Position numbers and translations under genes: made by a program. Positions 1 to 11,530 of a stretch of DNA of 64,000 nucleotides are shown here, one piece after another. The notes beneath the pieces were generated by a model. It did not search any database and was not told the DNA's origin. It saw only the letters and a program-made list of their open reading frames with translations. The DNA comes from Strobilurus pachycystidiatus (lineage: Eukaryota; Basidiomycota; Agaricomycetes; Agaricales; Physalacriaceae), in assembly GCA_019915135.1 (NCBI GenBank), contig JAHLMK010000001.1, forward strand, positions 1,178,001 to 1,242,000. Reading direction: 5' to 3'. Positions within the stretch are counted from its first letter, which is position 1. Each line of letters begins with the position of its first letter.

Positions 1-1198
1 CGTTGTGAAATGCCCAATTTGGCCACCCTGATCCTTCCCCACGCCCACCCTTTACCTTCCCTGCAACGGACTGGCTGGCTATGGCGCAGTGCAGACCTCC
101 TCGTTCATCGACGACAGCGAGCTCTTGGCTGTAGCACTCTTCCAGCGCCCGTGGCATGCGCTTGAGTAGGACGTCAGACATTGCACCTACTGCTGGAATC
201 CATGTAGCCCCGCGCGGTCGTCTCTGGGGAATTCGTGGGTCATTAGCAGGTCAAACCTATCTTTGCAGGGGGAGGACGACGACGGACACCACTTGTCGCT
301 GTAACACCATATTTTCGCCCACACGCCGTCAACGTTGATCTCGGACACTGCTGTCGCTCTAAGGGAATTTACTGGCAGAACTTGGCCATTGGCCACCAAG
401 ACCGGCTGAGGCAAACAGTTGTATGGTATTGTCGCCACACTGATATTGGACGGACCTTGTACGGCTCCTTCATCACTGTCGCGCTGGAAATCACTCTCGC
501 CGTGTGCAGTGGTCGCGGAATCCTTGCCGTGACTTCTTTGCAATGATCGCTTCAGGCATAGTCCAAACCTTGAAGAGATTGTTGGTCAATTCTCTGACCT
601 CAAGGACAAGGAGGATTAGCACTAGGATAAGACATGAAGCATGGTAAGCAACGAAATCAAGCACAGGCTGTTTTGTTTCACCGATTCAACTTTCAGAATG
701 TTCCTCTCGACGTTGGCCCTCGCATCTCTGTCTGTCTGGGCCTGATGTGGAGGCTGATGGATAAAGCTTTTTCGCTCGTCTCCGAGGAACGAATTCAAGT
801 CGCTACCTCACCTTTCATCTAGAGCGAAATTGACGAGAAGGAACATCGAGCGACCATAGCTCTGAGTGTTCCTTCTGGGGTACAGTATTGCCAAACACGG
901 CCATTCGGGACATAAAGCCATTGCATATATCTGCAGTCTATCAGGCTCGACACCTAGACCACAGCTGTACCATTCTCTCTCGATGTCTACCCCCGTGAAT
1001 CAAACCTTTTTGCTGGGTCGTGGGGTTCCAGGCCGGCGACGCTCCCATCTGTCCACTGCTAGAAGTGCGGCTGCGGTGTTTCTTTCCACAGTGTTGATCA
1101 AGTTGACCAGGGACGACAGGTAGTGTTTATGGAACATCCGCTCCATCTTCCTCATCCTATGTACATTTCTCGATTCTGAGCTCACTTCTCTTCTGTTG
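1..1198. other. Window edge, no gene resolved
   Basis: No gene can be resolved here. A plus-strand frame from about 32 to 169 reads as a plausible C-terminal exon ending at a TAG at 167-169, but no upstream sequence is available to test it. A 118-codon open frame on the minus strand (187-543) has no recognisable motif. The last few hundred bases are probably 5' flank of the BTB gene. Confidence 0.4.
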
Positions 1199-2176
1199 AT
1201 GGTTCTCCAGGCGGCTTCCGGGGTCTACACCACGACCAACGGGCAATCGATCTATGGAAATCGCAATGCGAAGTTGACACAGACGGACGATTATACACGC
1301 CATCTGAACCCATTGCATCCTCCTGCACCGTCCTCGTTGGGTCACACTACGTCCAGCTTGGAGAAGTGGGACAAAGTCGTAGTCTCCCAGCCGATACACC
1401 ACCAGTCCCACGGCAGCATCTACCTTCCCAATGCGATGCAGCCGCCAAGCACCGGCCCAAACGACGTTGACCTGATTCTCCAGTCGCGCGATTCGGTCTG
1501 TTTCTTCGTCCACCAAAGGATCCTTCTCGATGCCTCGGACGATAACTTTGGCAATCTACTACCACCCAGCCGTATTTCCACTTCTTCGTTACCTCTCTGT
1601 CTGGTCAACGATGACTCCGTCATCGTCTATCTCATCATTGACGCGATTTATGCGTCCGCCACGCCCGGCCACTTCATTCAGCCCGAACATCCTGACTGGG
1701 ACTCACTGGTCACCGTGAACTCGCTCTCCAAAGCCCTGGGGCGCTTGTCTGCGTATGGCCTAAGCACGGCCATTGCTGTCCACACTTCATGCGCTCTGTA
1801 TAGGCAATTTCGCGTGGAAATCCCTACCTCTCCTATGAGCCTTTTTGGGCTCGCTGCGCATCATGAGCTCGAAGACCTCGCTGTGCTCACTTCGAGCCAT
1901 CTTCTTGCTCCTGACGTTATTAAGGTCACCACGGAAAAGCGGGATTATATAGGCAATCATTACTACGACCGCCTACTCTCTCTGCACGCGAACCGTCTGG
2001 ACGCTCTCGAGGACATCCTCAAGCGACCACCCGAGACACACGAGGCCAACCTTTTGTGCACGGAAGAAAAACAGAACATGATGATCAAACATTGGGAGGA
2101 AAGTGCCATGCTTGTCTTGGGGGAAAGAGCACCTCGTCAGTTTTTTCCCTCATTCTCAAGCGGTTGCTCACCATGA
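1199..2176 (+). CDS. BTB/POZ domain protein (basidiomycete type)
   Basis: This uninterrupted frame of about 325 residues fits the BTB/POZ proteins that are heavily expanded in Agaricomycetes. The BTB core begins near residue 90 with DVDLILQSRDSVCFFVHQRI, the usual 'D-hydrophobic-x-S-x-D-x-x-F-x-V-H-x-x-x-L' opening, followed by the 'LLDASDDNF' segment and a predicted helical half ending in an 'AHHELEDLA' helix. BTB domains mediate dimerisation and often act as cullin-3 adaptors; no partner domain (kelch, MATH, BACK) is visible, as is usual in this fungal group. The ATG at 1199 was chosen as the first in frame. The N-terminal ~80 residues are Ser/Thr/Pro-rich, and an upstream exon is possible. 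The target is unknown. Confidence 0.7.
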   Translation: MVLQAASGVYTTTNGQSIYGNRNAKLTQTDDYTRHLNPLHPPAPSSLGHTTSSLEKWDKVVVSQPIHHQSHGSIYLPNAMQPPSTGPNDVDLILQSRDSVCFFVHQRILLDASDDNFGNLLPPSRISTSSLPLCLVNDDSVIVYLIIDAIYASATPGHFIQPEHPDWDSLVTVNSLSKALGRLSAYGLSTAIAVHTSCALYRQFRVEIPTSPMSLFGLAAHHELEDLAVLTSSHLLAPDVIKVTTEKRDYIGNHYYDRLLSLHANRLDALEDILKRPPETHEANLLCTEEKQNMMIKHWEESAMLVLGERAPRQFFPSFSSGCSP

Positions 2177-2899
2177 ATGACACCTAGATTTCTCTGCCTA
2201 CTTTATTGTCAGTCTTATGGAAGGCTATTCCGGCAGCGTCAGGATTCACTGCCCCCTGTGCTCGAGCAACTTCAGCCGCAGGCTCTCAGAAATAGCTGAA
2301 CAGTGGTCCAACGTAAAAGTAGGTTGAACGAGTGCTTCTCTGCACTCTAGCTAACCCACTCCCAGTGCACGATCTGAAAGGTGTCATCAGACCAAAAATA
2401 TGCCCGCCTTGAATGTGTTTTGTAGTGTATCCTCGGTCGATTTGTGTAGTCTTCATGATTGGGTTTTATGCTAGCGTTTGAAGCATCTCGTTGCCCACTT
2501 ACATCGTAGTGTATTTGTTGTCTGGCCTGCGATTTTCTAAGTTACGAATATGCTCACTGGCTGGTGCACATTCGAGACTGTGCTACCTCCCCTTCGAACA
2601 CTCTTAACGACTAGAAAGCTGCCCCTGTCCGGGCTCTATACAGATGCTGCCATCGTGGCCACATGTACGCCTCCGTATAACGATGAGACGCTGAGAATAC
2701 CTTTGGACAGCTCTCCTTGCATTTCGTATTGGCCCTGAGGTTGAGCGTCAATCACGTCCAGTCGTGCAGCTTGGTTCGTCGAGTCTGGTCTCTGTACTTA
2801 GACTGGCCTTGTGAGTGGCGCCTTGCACGCAACTTCTGGTTCGTCCTGTGAAGCTACATTTTTTTTGGTCAACAGTACAAATTTACTTTACTTCTGTCT
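2177..2899. other. Intergenic, no gene seen
   Basis: AT-richer sequence between the BTB gene and the convergent PAC1-like gene. It contains only short open frames with no family resemblance and probably holds the two 3' untranslated regions. Confidence 0.5.
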
Positions 2900-3934
2900 T
2901 CAAATGTACATTCCCCCTTCGCCTATGTCGCCCCGACGCGTCGCCGCCATAGGTTTGTTCAAATTTGACTTCTTCTTATCAATCCAAGGATGTACATTCG
3001 TCTGACCATTGATGAGAAAGAGCCAATGGTGAATGTCCCTCATGGTCTGCTCCGGCCAATCGGAAGGATCCTCTGACGGGGGACGCGATGGCTCCAATTT
3101 CTTTGGTAACGGAGGAGGTATTCGCGCTAGCGGAAGTAAGAGGAGAGTGGCAGGCTTCTTTTCGACGGCGAAGTTCGCGAGTAGAGAGGCTGACGTCGAG
3201 CTTATGAGGTTTGGCGGCGCGAATTTCTCAGCATGGGACGACTGAAATGTGTGTTGGATGAGAGAGACGCTCGTTGCGGTAGAGCTTACTATTTCGTCTG
3301 GGACCTTGCCCGTGGACAAATACCGCACAGGGGCTGCGTAGAATGGGACAGGCTCTGATGAGGTATAGATTGGGACGGAATAGATGTCAAGAAGAGCAAT
3401 ACTGTTATCGATCAGACTTGAATCATAAGACAGAAATGAATATTGGGCACCTGGAAGGAAGCAATTCGGATATGATTGCCTTTGTATAAGGATCCATAGC
3501 CCATATTGGTAGACGCGTTGTGACTTCGGATACGAGAATTGTAGATTTCGACCATTCCGGGGTGAACAAGAGGCCCACCTAAAGCTCATAATTGACTTTT
3601 GCAAGCGCGATTACAGAGGAAGAGAACGCACTGCAATCTTGTTCACGTAGATGCCAGCAGTCTGTTCACCTAGGTGGGCACCGCGGGCCCAGAACGTAGC
3701 AGCATTGCCGGATGCAATCACCAGAGCGCGAGATTTTGGGATGTGGCCCTTTATTTCGATTTCGATGGGCTCTGACGCGGATGCTTGCGACGATGGCTGG
3801 AGTGGGTTATACTCGTCTTCCTCGTCGGATTCGACGGCGTAGCGCGGGGGCACGGTATCCTCGAGTGGGTCGACATCCTGGGTAGCACATGGGCTCAAAG
3901 AGGGCAAGAAATGGGGGCAAAGTCAGCGCACCAT
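2900..3934 (-). CDS. Proteasome assembly chaperone 1-like protein
   Basis: Spliced model: ATG at 3934-3932, an intron of 54 nt (3931-3878) immediately after it, then a second exon starting DVDPLEDTVPPRYA. Further short introns follow near 3620, 3470 and 3285 (donors GTGCGT, GTGCCC, GTAAGC). The spliced product is about 290 residues. An acidic N-terminus precedes 'RALVIASGNAATFWARG', which resembles the conserved 'I-x-x-G-N-x-A-x-F' segment of PSMG1/PAC1 chaperones. The C-terminal part (ISSTSASLLANFAVEKKPAT) resembles the PAC1 segment that lies near its proteasome-binding tail, and the protein ends GEGGMYI. PAC1 pairs with PAC2 to template the 20S alpha ring. The family call is from remembered motif similarity and could be wrong; the exon structure is better supported. 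It is head to head with the Cdc4-like gene. Confidence 0.5.
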
Positions 3935-4057
3935 GGTGGTCAAGAGCAAGAGTGACGCGGTCGGTGATCAGACACGGTTGGTGATCAAACACTTCCGTTT
4001 CAAGTAATTCACGCTTTGTTACCTTCACCCATCCACCACCCATCCGCTATCTACGCC
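3935..4057. promoter_or_regulatory. Putative bidirectional promoter, PAC1-like / Cdc4-like
   Basis: Only 123 bp separate the divergent start codons (3934 on minus, 4058 on plus), so both promoters and both 5' leaders must lie here or in the ATG-adjacent introns. No clear TATA box is visible. Confidence 0.5.
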
Positions 4058-4747
4058 ATGGTACGCCTGACCACCCCTCGATGCGCTCATCCTGACTGAT
4101 CCCCTACAGAGCGACAACGCAGGTCAGCGGATATTCCCACTCACGGCTTGTCATCTGGCTCAACAGCCTGCACGACAGAATACAAGGAGGCCTTTGCGCT
4201 CTTCGACAAGCGGGGCACCGGCGCTGTGCCCAGAGAGACCCTCGGGGATCTTCTGCGGGCGCTCGGGCAGAATCCAACACAGTCCGAAGTCGCGGACATT
4301 GTCGCATCGGCACCGCGAGATGGTGCGCAACTAGCGCCCTCCTGTCTCCGTTACCTCTGACATCGGCGCGTGCAGTGGACTACAAAACGTTCCTCACGAT
4401 CTTGAACCGGCCAGACGGATTCAAGCCTGCTGGAACGCCGGGTGCGCTGCTATTTCCCGCCTGCCGCTGCATACCCACTGATCGCCGTTGGTTACAGAGG
4501 AGTTCATCCGCGGTTTCCAGGTGTTCGACAAGGAGCACAATGGCTTCATCGGCGCCGGTGAGCTGCGCTATGTTCTAACACAGCTAGGAGAGAAGATGTC
4601 CGATGAGGAGGTCGACGAGTTGCTCAAGGGCGTGCAGATTGGGCCGTATGTTACCTTATGTTGATCATCCCATTCGTTGCTCAATCTCCTCGCAGTGATG
4701 GAAACGTAAACTACGAGTCGTTTGTGCGCACCATTCTCAGCCAGTGA
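4058..4747 (+). CDS. CDC4: Cdc4-type myosin II essential light chain (EF-hand)
   Basis: Essential light chain that binds the IQ motif of myosin II and is needed for the cytokinetic ring. Six exons join to about 146 residues, close to the 141 of fission yeast Cdc4. The first coding exon is only ATG, followed by an intron (GTACGC...CTACAG), a 13-nt microexon and another intron, giving [22 protein letters not shown]-hand 1 is degenerate ([12 protein letters not shown]). EF-hand 3, [12 protein letters not shown], keeps usable ligands at loop positions 1, 3, 5 and 12. The C-terminal hand is degenerate ([11 protein letters not shown]), as is usual for light chains. Calmodulin is excluded because its four canonical loops are missing. 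The TGA is at 4745-4747. Confidence 0.88.
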
Positions 4748-5434
4748 TCACCGATTATCTCTCTTGTTCACGACACATCCACGACTTTATAAACTTACTC
4801 CTTTGTGAACAAAGCTATAGGATGCCAATGACGGCATCGCGAAGTTCAAGTGGCCCTCTCAGGTTCTCTGCAGTGACAGCGGTAGTCATGCTACTCCGGC
4901 TCTGGATCTCTTCCAATCATCGAACTTCTCGTCGTCTCATGGGACGAAGATCAATGACCTCAGTGTACGGCTTTCAGGCGGTCAAGTCGTCAACGACCTT
5001 TTTTTCGCGTCGATCTTACACTGTCACGCCCTAATGCCTCCTGTGGTGCGAGTACAAGCATTGAGCAAGATTTTCTTCTAAGATCATCCGCGTGTAGTTT
5101 GGGTCAACCTGAAATCTTAGAGATCTAGTTGCAACGGTGCAGATATACTTATCATCTTCATAGCCATGGAGGCTGGCGGCGCCATGAACAGACGGTAGCA
5201 TACGCCTAAAACGCATTCCAGGAAAAGGAAATCACTCAGGCGAGGCGATGCGGACCAAAGTGGGTCCCATTTGCAGCAACGAATTATGAGATATTGATGT
5301 TCGTAAAAAGATGTCGGAATCCTCTCCCCAAAGCTAGTTTCTGTCTCTGTCCCTGGCGGAGAGCGGATGGCGCCGCATATTGTCGGTGCTCAGATAAATG
5401 TATTGAAACAAATTTGACAGATATTCGGATAGAG
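4748..5434. other. Intergenic between convergent genes
   Basis: Short open frames only. The stretch presumably holds the 3' ends of the Cdc4-like and NmrA-like transcripts. Nothing else was recognised. Confidence 0.5.
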
Positions 5435-6535
5435 CTACTTTCCTGCACTCATTATCTCTGCAATGTCGTACTCCGGGATCGGTGGGTTTGCATAAAACTC
5501 CTTTGCTCCTTCCTCAAGTGTGACGACTGGCACATCCGGGTACAGCTCCCTGGCATTCAACGCGCCTCTGGACAGTGCTTTCTCCAGTGTGTTGTCACCG
5601 TTGATATACACACTTCGGGCGTACTGAGCACTGATTCGCTTTATCATGTCGGTACCCTTTGCCATCCCCTCAATTATGTCGTTCGGAACCTGGAACAGAG
5701 AGTTAGCGATCAACCTATCACATCACCTAGCAACATACCCTCGAATAGTCGGAAAAGTCCTCTCCGCTGATCTTCTCGGCCACTTCCCAACACTCCTTGA
5801 GATTGGCTTCTCCGTCGGACGTGACGACGGTTTGGTTGATGGTCCTTGGATCGCTTATGATGCGTTCAACAAACAAGGCTATTGACTTGAGCGATGTATA
5901 GAGGGATTTCGTCTGGCGGTCTCCGACATAGCTCTTGGGTGTGAAGGGTGTTTCGGGAGTGGCGTGAGGGTACGGGTACATGACCTGCAGCCACCATCCC
6001 ACCTCAATGAAGGAGTATGGAACCCCGAGTTCTTTGATATACTCGCGGACGCCGAGTTTCTTGTTTGTAGTGAGTTTATCAATTTTGCGACGGGCAGCAC
6101 TGGGAGCACTTACAATGTCGTGCATGTCCATGGCACCTGGGGGAGCGGTCGTTCCGAAATCAGAAGGAATGACACGCCCGACGCCAGCATTCTTTGCCGC
6201 GAGCATCAAGGGCTTCTGGTCATTCATGACGAGGACCAGCGAGATTAGGACGTCGACCCCTCGAAGTGTCGCCTCGAGCTTGTCTGGGGTCTCCCCAATG
6301 TCTCCGATGCGCAGCTCAGCACCAGCGGTCTTGAGGTCCTGAATGATAGGCTTGTCGACAGACTTAGCGCGGACGAGGATCGCGACTCGCTGGATACATA
6401 GTCATTTGCTGTCAATCAGGGTAATATAACATATGATGTGCGTACGAATTTGCCACCTTCCAGAAGTGTTTTCGTTATGACGCGACCAGTGTGGCCCGAG
6501 GCACCGACGATGAGTACTAGAGGCTTGCTACACAT
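5435..6535 (-). CDS. NmrA-like / isoflavone reductase-like NAD(P)-binding protein
   Basis: An atypical short-chain dehydrogenase fold protein of about 330 residues in four or more exons. It starts at 6535 with MCSKPLVLIVGASGHTGRVI, a Rossmann beta-alpha-beta with the GxxGxxG variant GASGHTG. It continues with 'RVIPSDFGTTAPPG', typical of isoflavone reductase/PCBER and NmrA families, and 'VGWWLQVMYP' in the substrate-lid region. Members either reduce phenolic or ether substrates or act as redox-sensing regulators that bind NAD(P) without turnover; the sequence does not decide between these. Introns lie near 6450-6395, about 6110 and about 5735. The stop is at 5435-5437. Confidence 0.85.
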
Positions 6536-8553
6536 AACTCGGGGGATGTGTTGATGATTTGAATTTCCACTTCAATCTCTTTATAAAGGAACAGGCTGCC
6601 TAGCCCAAGATGGGTTTATCAGCCTAGTGTTACCCGCGAATCGGGAATTGGGAATCGGGAATTATCAAGTAGTAAGCACGCGGACTGACTTCACCCGTGT
6701 AAGCGAAGCCATGAGCCCTCCACAAGCCCTCCAGCCGAGCAACCTATTGATAATAATATATTCTTGTCTCCAACTGAGCTGAGTCTTGAGAACGTATGCC
6801 ATATGGTGTGGCGCTCATGATCGGTCACCGGCCCGAGTGCCGTTTTTCCAAATTCGAAATAAAATATCAGTCGTACCTCTCCTTGTGTCTGTCTTCTACG
6901 ACATTTTTATTTTCATCCATTTTCACCACATCGGGACTCAGAACTCGGTTCGACGCTGCCATGAAGATTGCTAATTGACCCCGCAACTCACACCCCCGTT
7001 GGTCACTAGTCTACAAGCGCGACGAAGTCATAGTAAGCTTGCGGCGAGCAGAGTCATCCTAGACTTTTTTGGCGAGAAGGAAGCAGAGCTTTGTCCCAGG
7101 CATGATGTGGATAGCGCAATCGTCGGTTCGCCAGTCCTCCTTCGTCAAGCGCTTATGCCCCGCACGGCTTCCGGGGTTTCCGAGGATGGAGAGGTTGAGC
7201 ATCATACTCATGCTGTACCAGGCATGACTTGGATGAACCCCATGCTTCCCCGACCCGACCCGAGCGCTTTTCCTTGCATAACGAAGGAACGCTTGAACCG
7301 ACCGAACAGAGTACGGCGCCAAGTGTCCTGCACGACATCTGAGCTCTGTGTTTCAACATGCGACTTTGGCGGTAACCAGACAGCAACCACAAAAGATGGC
7401 CCATGGGAGATAGAGTTGCTAGAAGAGAAGGGCTCCAGGGCTTCTGCTGCACAATGCTAACCTTCGCTCCGGAAGTCCAAAGACAAGTTGCCAATCAATG
7501 TGCTTCTTCTGCTTTTGTCGCCCTCTGTCCCAGTGGTCTGTCAGACTAATCAAACTGTCTTTTCACGTTTCCTACGGTGATAGAATTGTATGTTTTGCAG
7601 CCTAACAATTTGCCCGATAGATAGACTCCGACTCTGTGATGCACGAGGAACAGGTGATTATAATGGTCATGTCGATGAATACAGCAAGTCCGCGGGAGTC
7701 GACGTGCTTACCACCTCTTCCGAGAGCATGCCTGACTCGCCAAGGACAAATGATTATACGTATGTGCTGTGACCAGCGCAATTCTTCATCTCAGACTCAT
7801 AACCTCTAGTTCGCGCCCTGTGGGGGACTCTCGATCAATTCATCTGACGTTCCAGCTCCTTCGTTATCGGTTGTCATGCGTCTCTCGACGATGCTGATAC
7901 CGAACTGAGCCAACCAACCTTTGGGCCAACCAACCCTACCGCAATTCGTCGATATTTACCAGCTGTAGTCGCCCATGGCCGCGGTTGTCGCAGGCGTCGG
8001 CGTTCATCCGGAAATATGGGATAACTTTCCAATATCAGAGCCTTCGCCTTAGATGCAAACTGTAAGCTTACCTGCGGCGCACCACTCCGATAATGAAGGT
8101 GAACATTGGAATGCCTGGTCGGCGGCCTTTATGGGTCATCTTCGCGCTTTCCGTGCACTGCGACCAGTCCGTATCTGCCTCGAACACCTCCGGTCATGGA
8201 AGTTGGAGTCGTCAGTGGGACATTTACATCAAATGATGGATCACACTTGAAAAGGCTGCACAATTGTGCTTTTTGAGGTGCGATATCGTCTTTTCTGAGA
8301 TTGAATTTTGATTTCCCAGTATTCTCTAGCGCAGAAAAGTTCTATGATCTGGATCGCTCCCCGACTTGCCACGTTCCCATGCCTCGCGTTTTAGGTACAT
8401 TCCCAGTCGACTTCCGTCGGTATCCCCCGGCTGACGAAGGAGCGTAAAAGATCCCTCCTGACGAAGTAGACTGATTCCTGTATAGAACCCGGCATTAGCG
8501 GATGCAAAGCGGGTTCTGGCACATAGAACGACCGGGCTGAACGCGTCCGTGCC
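6536..8553. other. Long intergenic region, no gene resolved
   Basis: About 2 kb between two divergent genes. Overlapping open frames of 60-160 codons occur on both strands near 6975-7490, but they lack domain resemblance, and the two strands are open at the same place, which argues for GC-driven chance frames. Near 6635-6665 'gaatcgggaattgggaatcgggaatt' forms a small direct repeat. Confidence 0.4.
6580..6585 (-). promoter_or_regulatory. TATA box of the NmrA-like gene
   Basis: TATAAA on the minus strand about 45 bp upstream of the ATG at 6535, in a good position if the 5' leader is very short. Confidence 0.45.
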
Positions 8554-8559
8554 TATATA
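8554..8559 (+). promoter_or_regulatory. TATA box of the MFS gene
   Basis: TATATA about 45 bp upstream of the ATG at 8604. Confidence 0.4.
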
Positions 8560-8603
8560 GGTTCCTACAGTAGACATGCATTTGCCCTATTCCCCTCGAC
8601 GCC

Positions 8604-10324
8604 ATGGCTATCGAGCTGACCCGTTTCGATACTGAGATGACGCAGTACGGGGCCGACAACAAACATCGCGGCGATGGCGAAAAGGCTAATAGCGACGCTG
8701 GCCACGACAGCATTGACACCCACGTCGACTCCCATTACCGCTCGTCCAAGGGGCACTTCTCCAATGCCTCCGTCGACAGCGTGATGACAATTGCACCTAC
8801 GCCACCACCTCCACGACACGTCTTCCCCGATGGCGGTTACAAAGCCTATATCACTGTCCTGGGCGCCGCCTTTGCACTCTTCAGCGGTTTCGGACAAATG
8901 AACGCATTCGGCACATTTCAGACATATTACGAAGAGCATCACTTGTCGCATCTTTCGCCTGCCACCATCTCATGGATTGGTTCTCTGCAGCTCTGGGTTT
9001 TCTTCTTCTCGGTACGCTCCATTTCACAGGTTGATCAGACATTTGAACTAAGCTCGACGTGTCGCGACTCCAGGGAGGCCCTATAGGCATTGCCTTCGAC
9101 AGATACGGTCCGCGGGTATTGCTACTGGCTGGCACTTTTTGCTACATCCTGAGCATAATGCTCACGAGCATATCAACGCAGTATTACCAATTGATTCTGG
9201 CACAGGGAGTCTTATTTGGCTTGGGTGTCGGCCTACTGTACGTTCTCGCTGATGGTGATCGACGTTTAGACGTGTCTCTTATCGTGTTCTCCAGCTTCTA
9301 TCCGGCATTATCAAGCGTGTCGACGTACTTTTTCAAGTATCGAGCCACTGCTCTGGGCATAGCGGCGGCGGGCTCTGGCTTAGGTATGCTTGATGCTTCC
9401 ATTTCAATAAGGCGGCAATTGATTGGTGTGTAGGAGGTGTCACGTATTCGTTGATGCTCGAAGCTCTCTTCAAGAAAGTTGACTTTGGATGGGCAGTTCG
9501 CATTTCTGGAATTGTCAGCGCCGTGGGCTGCGGCATCGCTGTATGCACAATCTCTGCGCTCACTCCCCGACCTGGACCAAAGGGGCAAAGCGAATTTAGC
9601 ATCATCAGGACCTTCAAAGACTTAAGGTTCAGCCTTCTTCTATCTGGCAGCTGCTTAGTTGCGCTTGGTGAGCGCAGTTCCGACCCGTCCCATTGACCTT
9701 TTCTAACTCTCACAGGCCTCTTCATCCCTCTGTTCTACATCGACGCGTACACGACGTCTCTAAAGCTTCCAAGCGCGAAGCTCGTCCTCGCTATGATGAA
9801 TATGGGTGGTGTTGTTGGACGCATCCTACCGGCGATACTTTCCGACAGGGTCGGCAGATTCAACATCTTGGTTCCAAGCGCACTGATCTCGGGTGTGCTT
9901 ACGCTCGCATTGTGGACTCCAGCACACTCTCTTCCTACGATTATGGTCTATGCGATACTATATGGAGGCGCGTCAGGCGCCTTCATATCCGTTATGACGC
10001 CCTGTGTAGCTCAGATCAGTGAAGTCAGGGAGATTGGAAGAAGAATCGGGTTGCTGTACAGCATAATATCCTTTCCGTAAGTCATTTTGGGAAGACGAGT
10101 TTCGAATTCGAATCTACACCCATTGGCCCCATTTTGAACACTAGTGCTGACTTCTTGGCTTTTATAGCGCTCTGATCTGCGGTCCTACTGGGGGTGCTTT
10201 ACTGGTTTTGGACAGAGGATACACTGGTATGATTGTGTTCTCCGGTACGACGGTCATATTGGGTTCTCTCGTGATTTTTGGCGCAAAGCTGAAAGTAGAC
10301 TCCCGGGTACTGGCCAAAGTCTGA
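8604..10324 (+). CDS. MFS transporter, monocarboxylate-transporter type
   Basis: Major facilitator with a hydrophilic N-terminal tail of about 75 residues, followed by PDGGYKAYITVLGAAFALFSG. This PDGGYGWVV-like entry to TM1 is the hallmark of the fungal monocarboxylate/riboflavin transporter (MCH/MCT) branch. Later segments include GPIGIAFDRYGPR (the MFS loop 2-3 signature, D-R-x-G-x-R-like), 'TYFFKYRATALGIAAAGSGLGG' and 'PAILSDRVGRFN' (the repeated loop in the second half). Introns are near 9012, 9240, 9385, 9668 and 10080. It ends VLAKV with TGA at 10322-10324. The substrate is unknown; a plasma-membrane location is inferred. Confidence 0.9.
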
Positions 10325-10702
10325 ACTGAAAAGACGTATGATAGGACGAGTGGAAAGGACGATGAACGGAAACATACCCCGCACATTATTTTATTATATC
10401 CACGACCATCTTCTTGTTTTACGACTACCACTTCCAAACATATGTATTTCTAGCCAATACTACTCTCGTCTGGTGCGAGTATCTTTGCATTGTGCGTATT
10501 CACAACCTTCGACAGGAGTGGCACTCGAGGGTTGTCTATGGACCACATACAGTAAAACGCGACAACAAAGTGTATGCGGCTTTGTCCAAACCAACTTCCT
10601 TTCTGGATAAAAGCTCTCGACTCACACCTGTTTCATCCTGCTCTAGGCTCTGATAGTATTGTTTCTCCACATCACTTCAAGCCACCGGGCTTTCTGCAAT
10701 AG
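10325..10702. other. 3' flank of the MFS gene
   Basis: No gene seen; short overlapping frames only. Confidence 0.5.
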
Positions 10703-11270
10703 CTAAACGCGACTGCGGGGAACATCAACCAGTCGCAGGCCACGGGCAGCGAGGGTTTCAAGCATGACAGAAGCGATGATACCGACCATGCGCCGCTGAT
10801 CGCGAGCAACGTTCCACTAGACAACGTCGAAGACTTCCTCAAGAGAAATCAGCCCAACGCAGCTGGTGGTCAGGGGGACTTGTCAGTGGGCCAATTTCAG
10901 GCGTAGCGCCAGAGTCTTAGGCTCCATGCTCAAGCGCTCATCGACAGGAGGATCAGCGTAATGGAGGAAGTACTAGTGAAGTCATTCCTGTCGATCCCAG
11001 CGGGTGCGCATCGTATCTATATCAGTATACGAATGAGACGTAGCTCATGAAAGAGTACTGGAGCTTTATCGTGATCAGCTGCAGATACGCCTGAATAACT
11101 TCAATTGCTCTTCCATACCCAGATGGCAGCGGGCATCGTTAAGAACGCCTGGCGCAAAGTATAGAGCCAGAGCCAGCCTTTAGTCTTCCAACCAATTCCC
11201 TCGCTCAAGCAGGAAAGCCGAACGCCCACTACCAAGCTCTTGAGCCCGAGGTCAATGCCTGTTAATCAGC
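10703..11270 (+). pseudogene. Possible decayed gene remnant
   Basis: From 10703 one frame reads without a stop for about 67 residues with natural-looking composition (for example APLIASNVPLDNVEDFLKRN). It then hits a TAG and resumes in other frames with fragments such as 'LRLHAQALIDRRISVMEEVL', 'LMKEYWSFIVIS' and 'GKPNAHYQALEPEVNA', separated by stops not obviously removable as introns. There is no credible start codon. I do not recognise the family. It could instead be a gene with unrecognised splice sites. Confidence 0.3.
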
Positions 11271-11530
11271 GACAGGGAAGCTCCTCGTTTTGTCTTCCCA
11301 CAATCTCGCTAATGCTATCGCGAGCTACGTTGTGTTCCCCTACGATATGACGGCAGCCAGTGCGAGGATATGCTCTGGGCACGGGGGTATAGGAATACAA
11401 CGTCCTTCTCTCGTGGAATGCGGTCAAAGTGAATGGTTGGTATGCGTTTTTGGCCGCGTGAGAGGGGGAAAAGAGAAGATGAAGATAGCTTATAATGTTC
11501 ATTTTTGGACAGACAAGCACATGCGTTGGC

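Noticed and set aside
5294..6342. Plus-strand open frames of 80-160 codons
   Set aside because: They are antisense to the well-supported NmrA-like exons and show no domain features.
6975..7494. Overlapping frames of 110-161 codons on both strands
   Set aside because: Both strands are open in the same place, composition is unlike the neighbours and no motif is seen.
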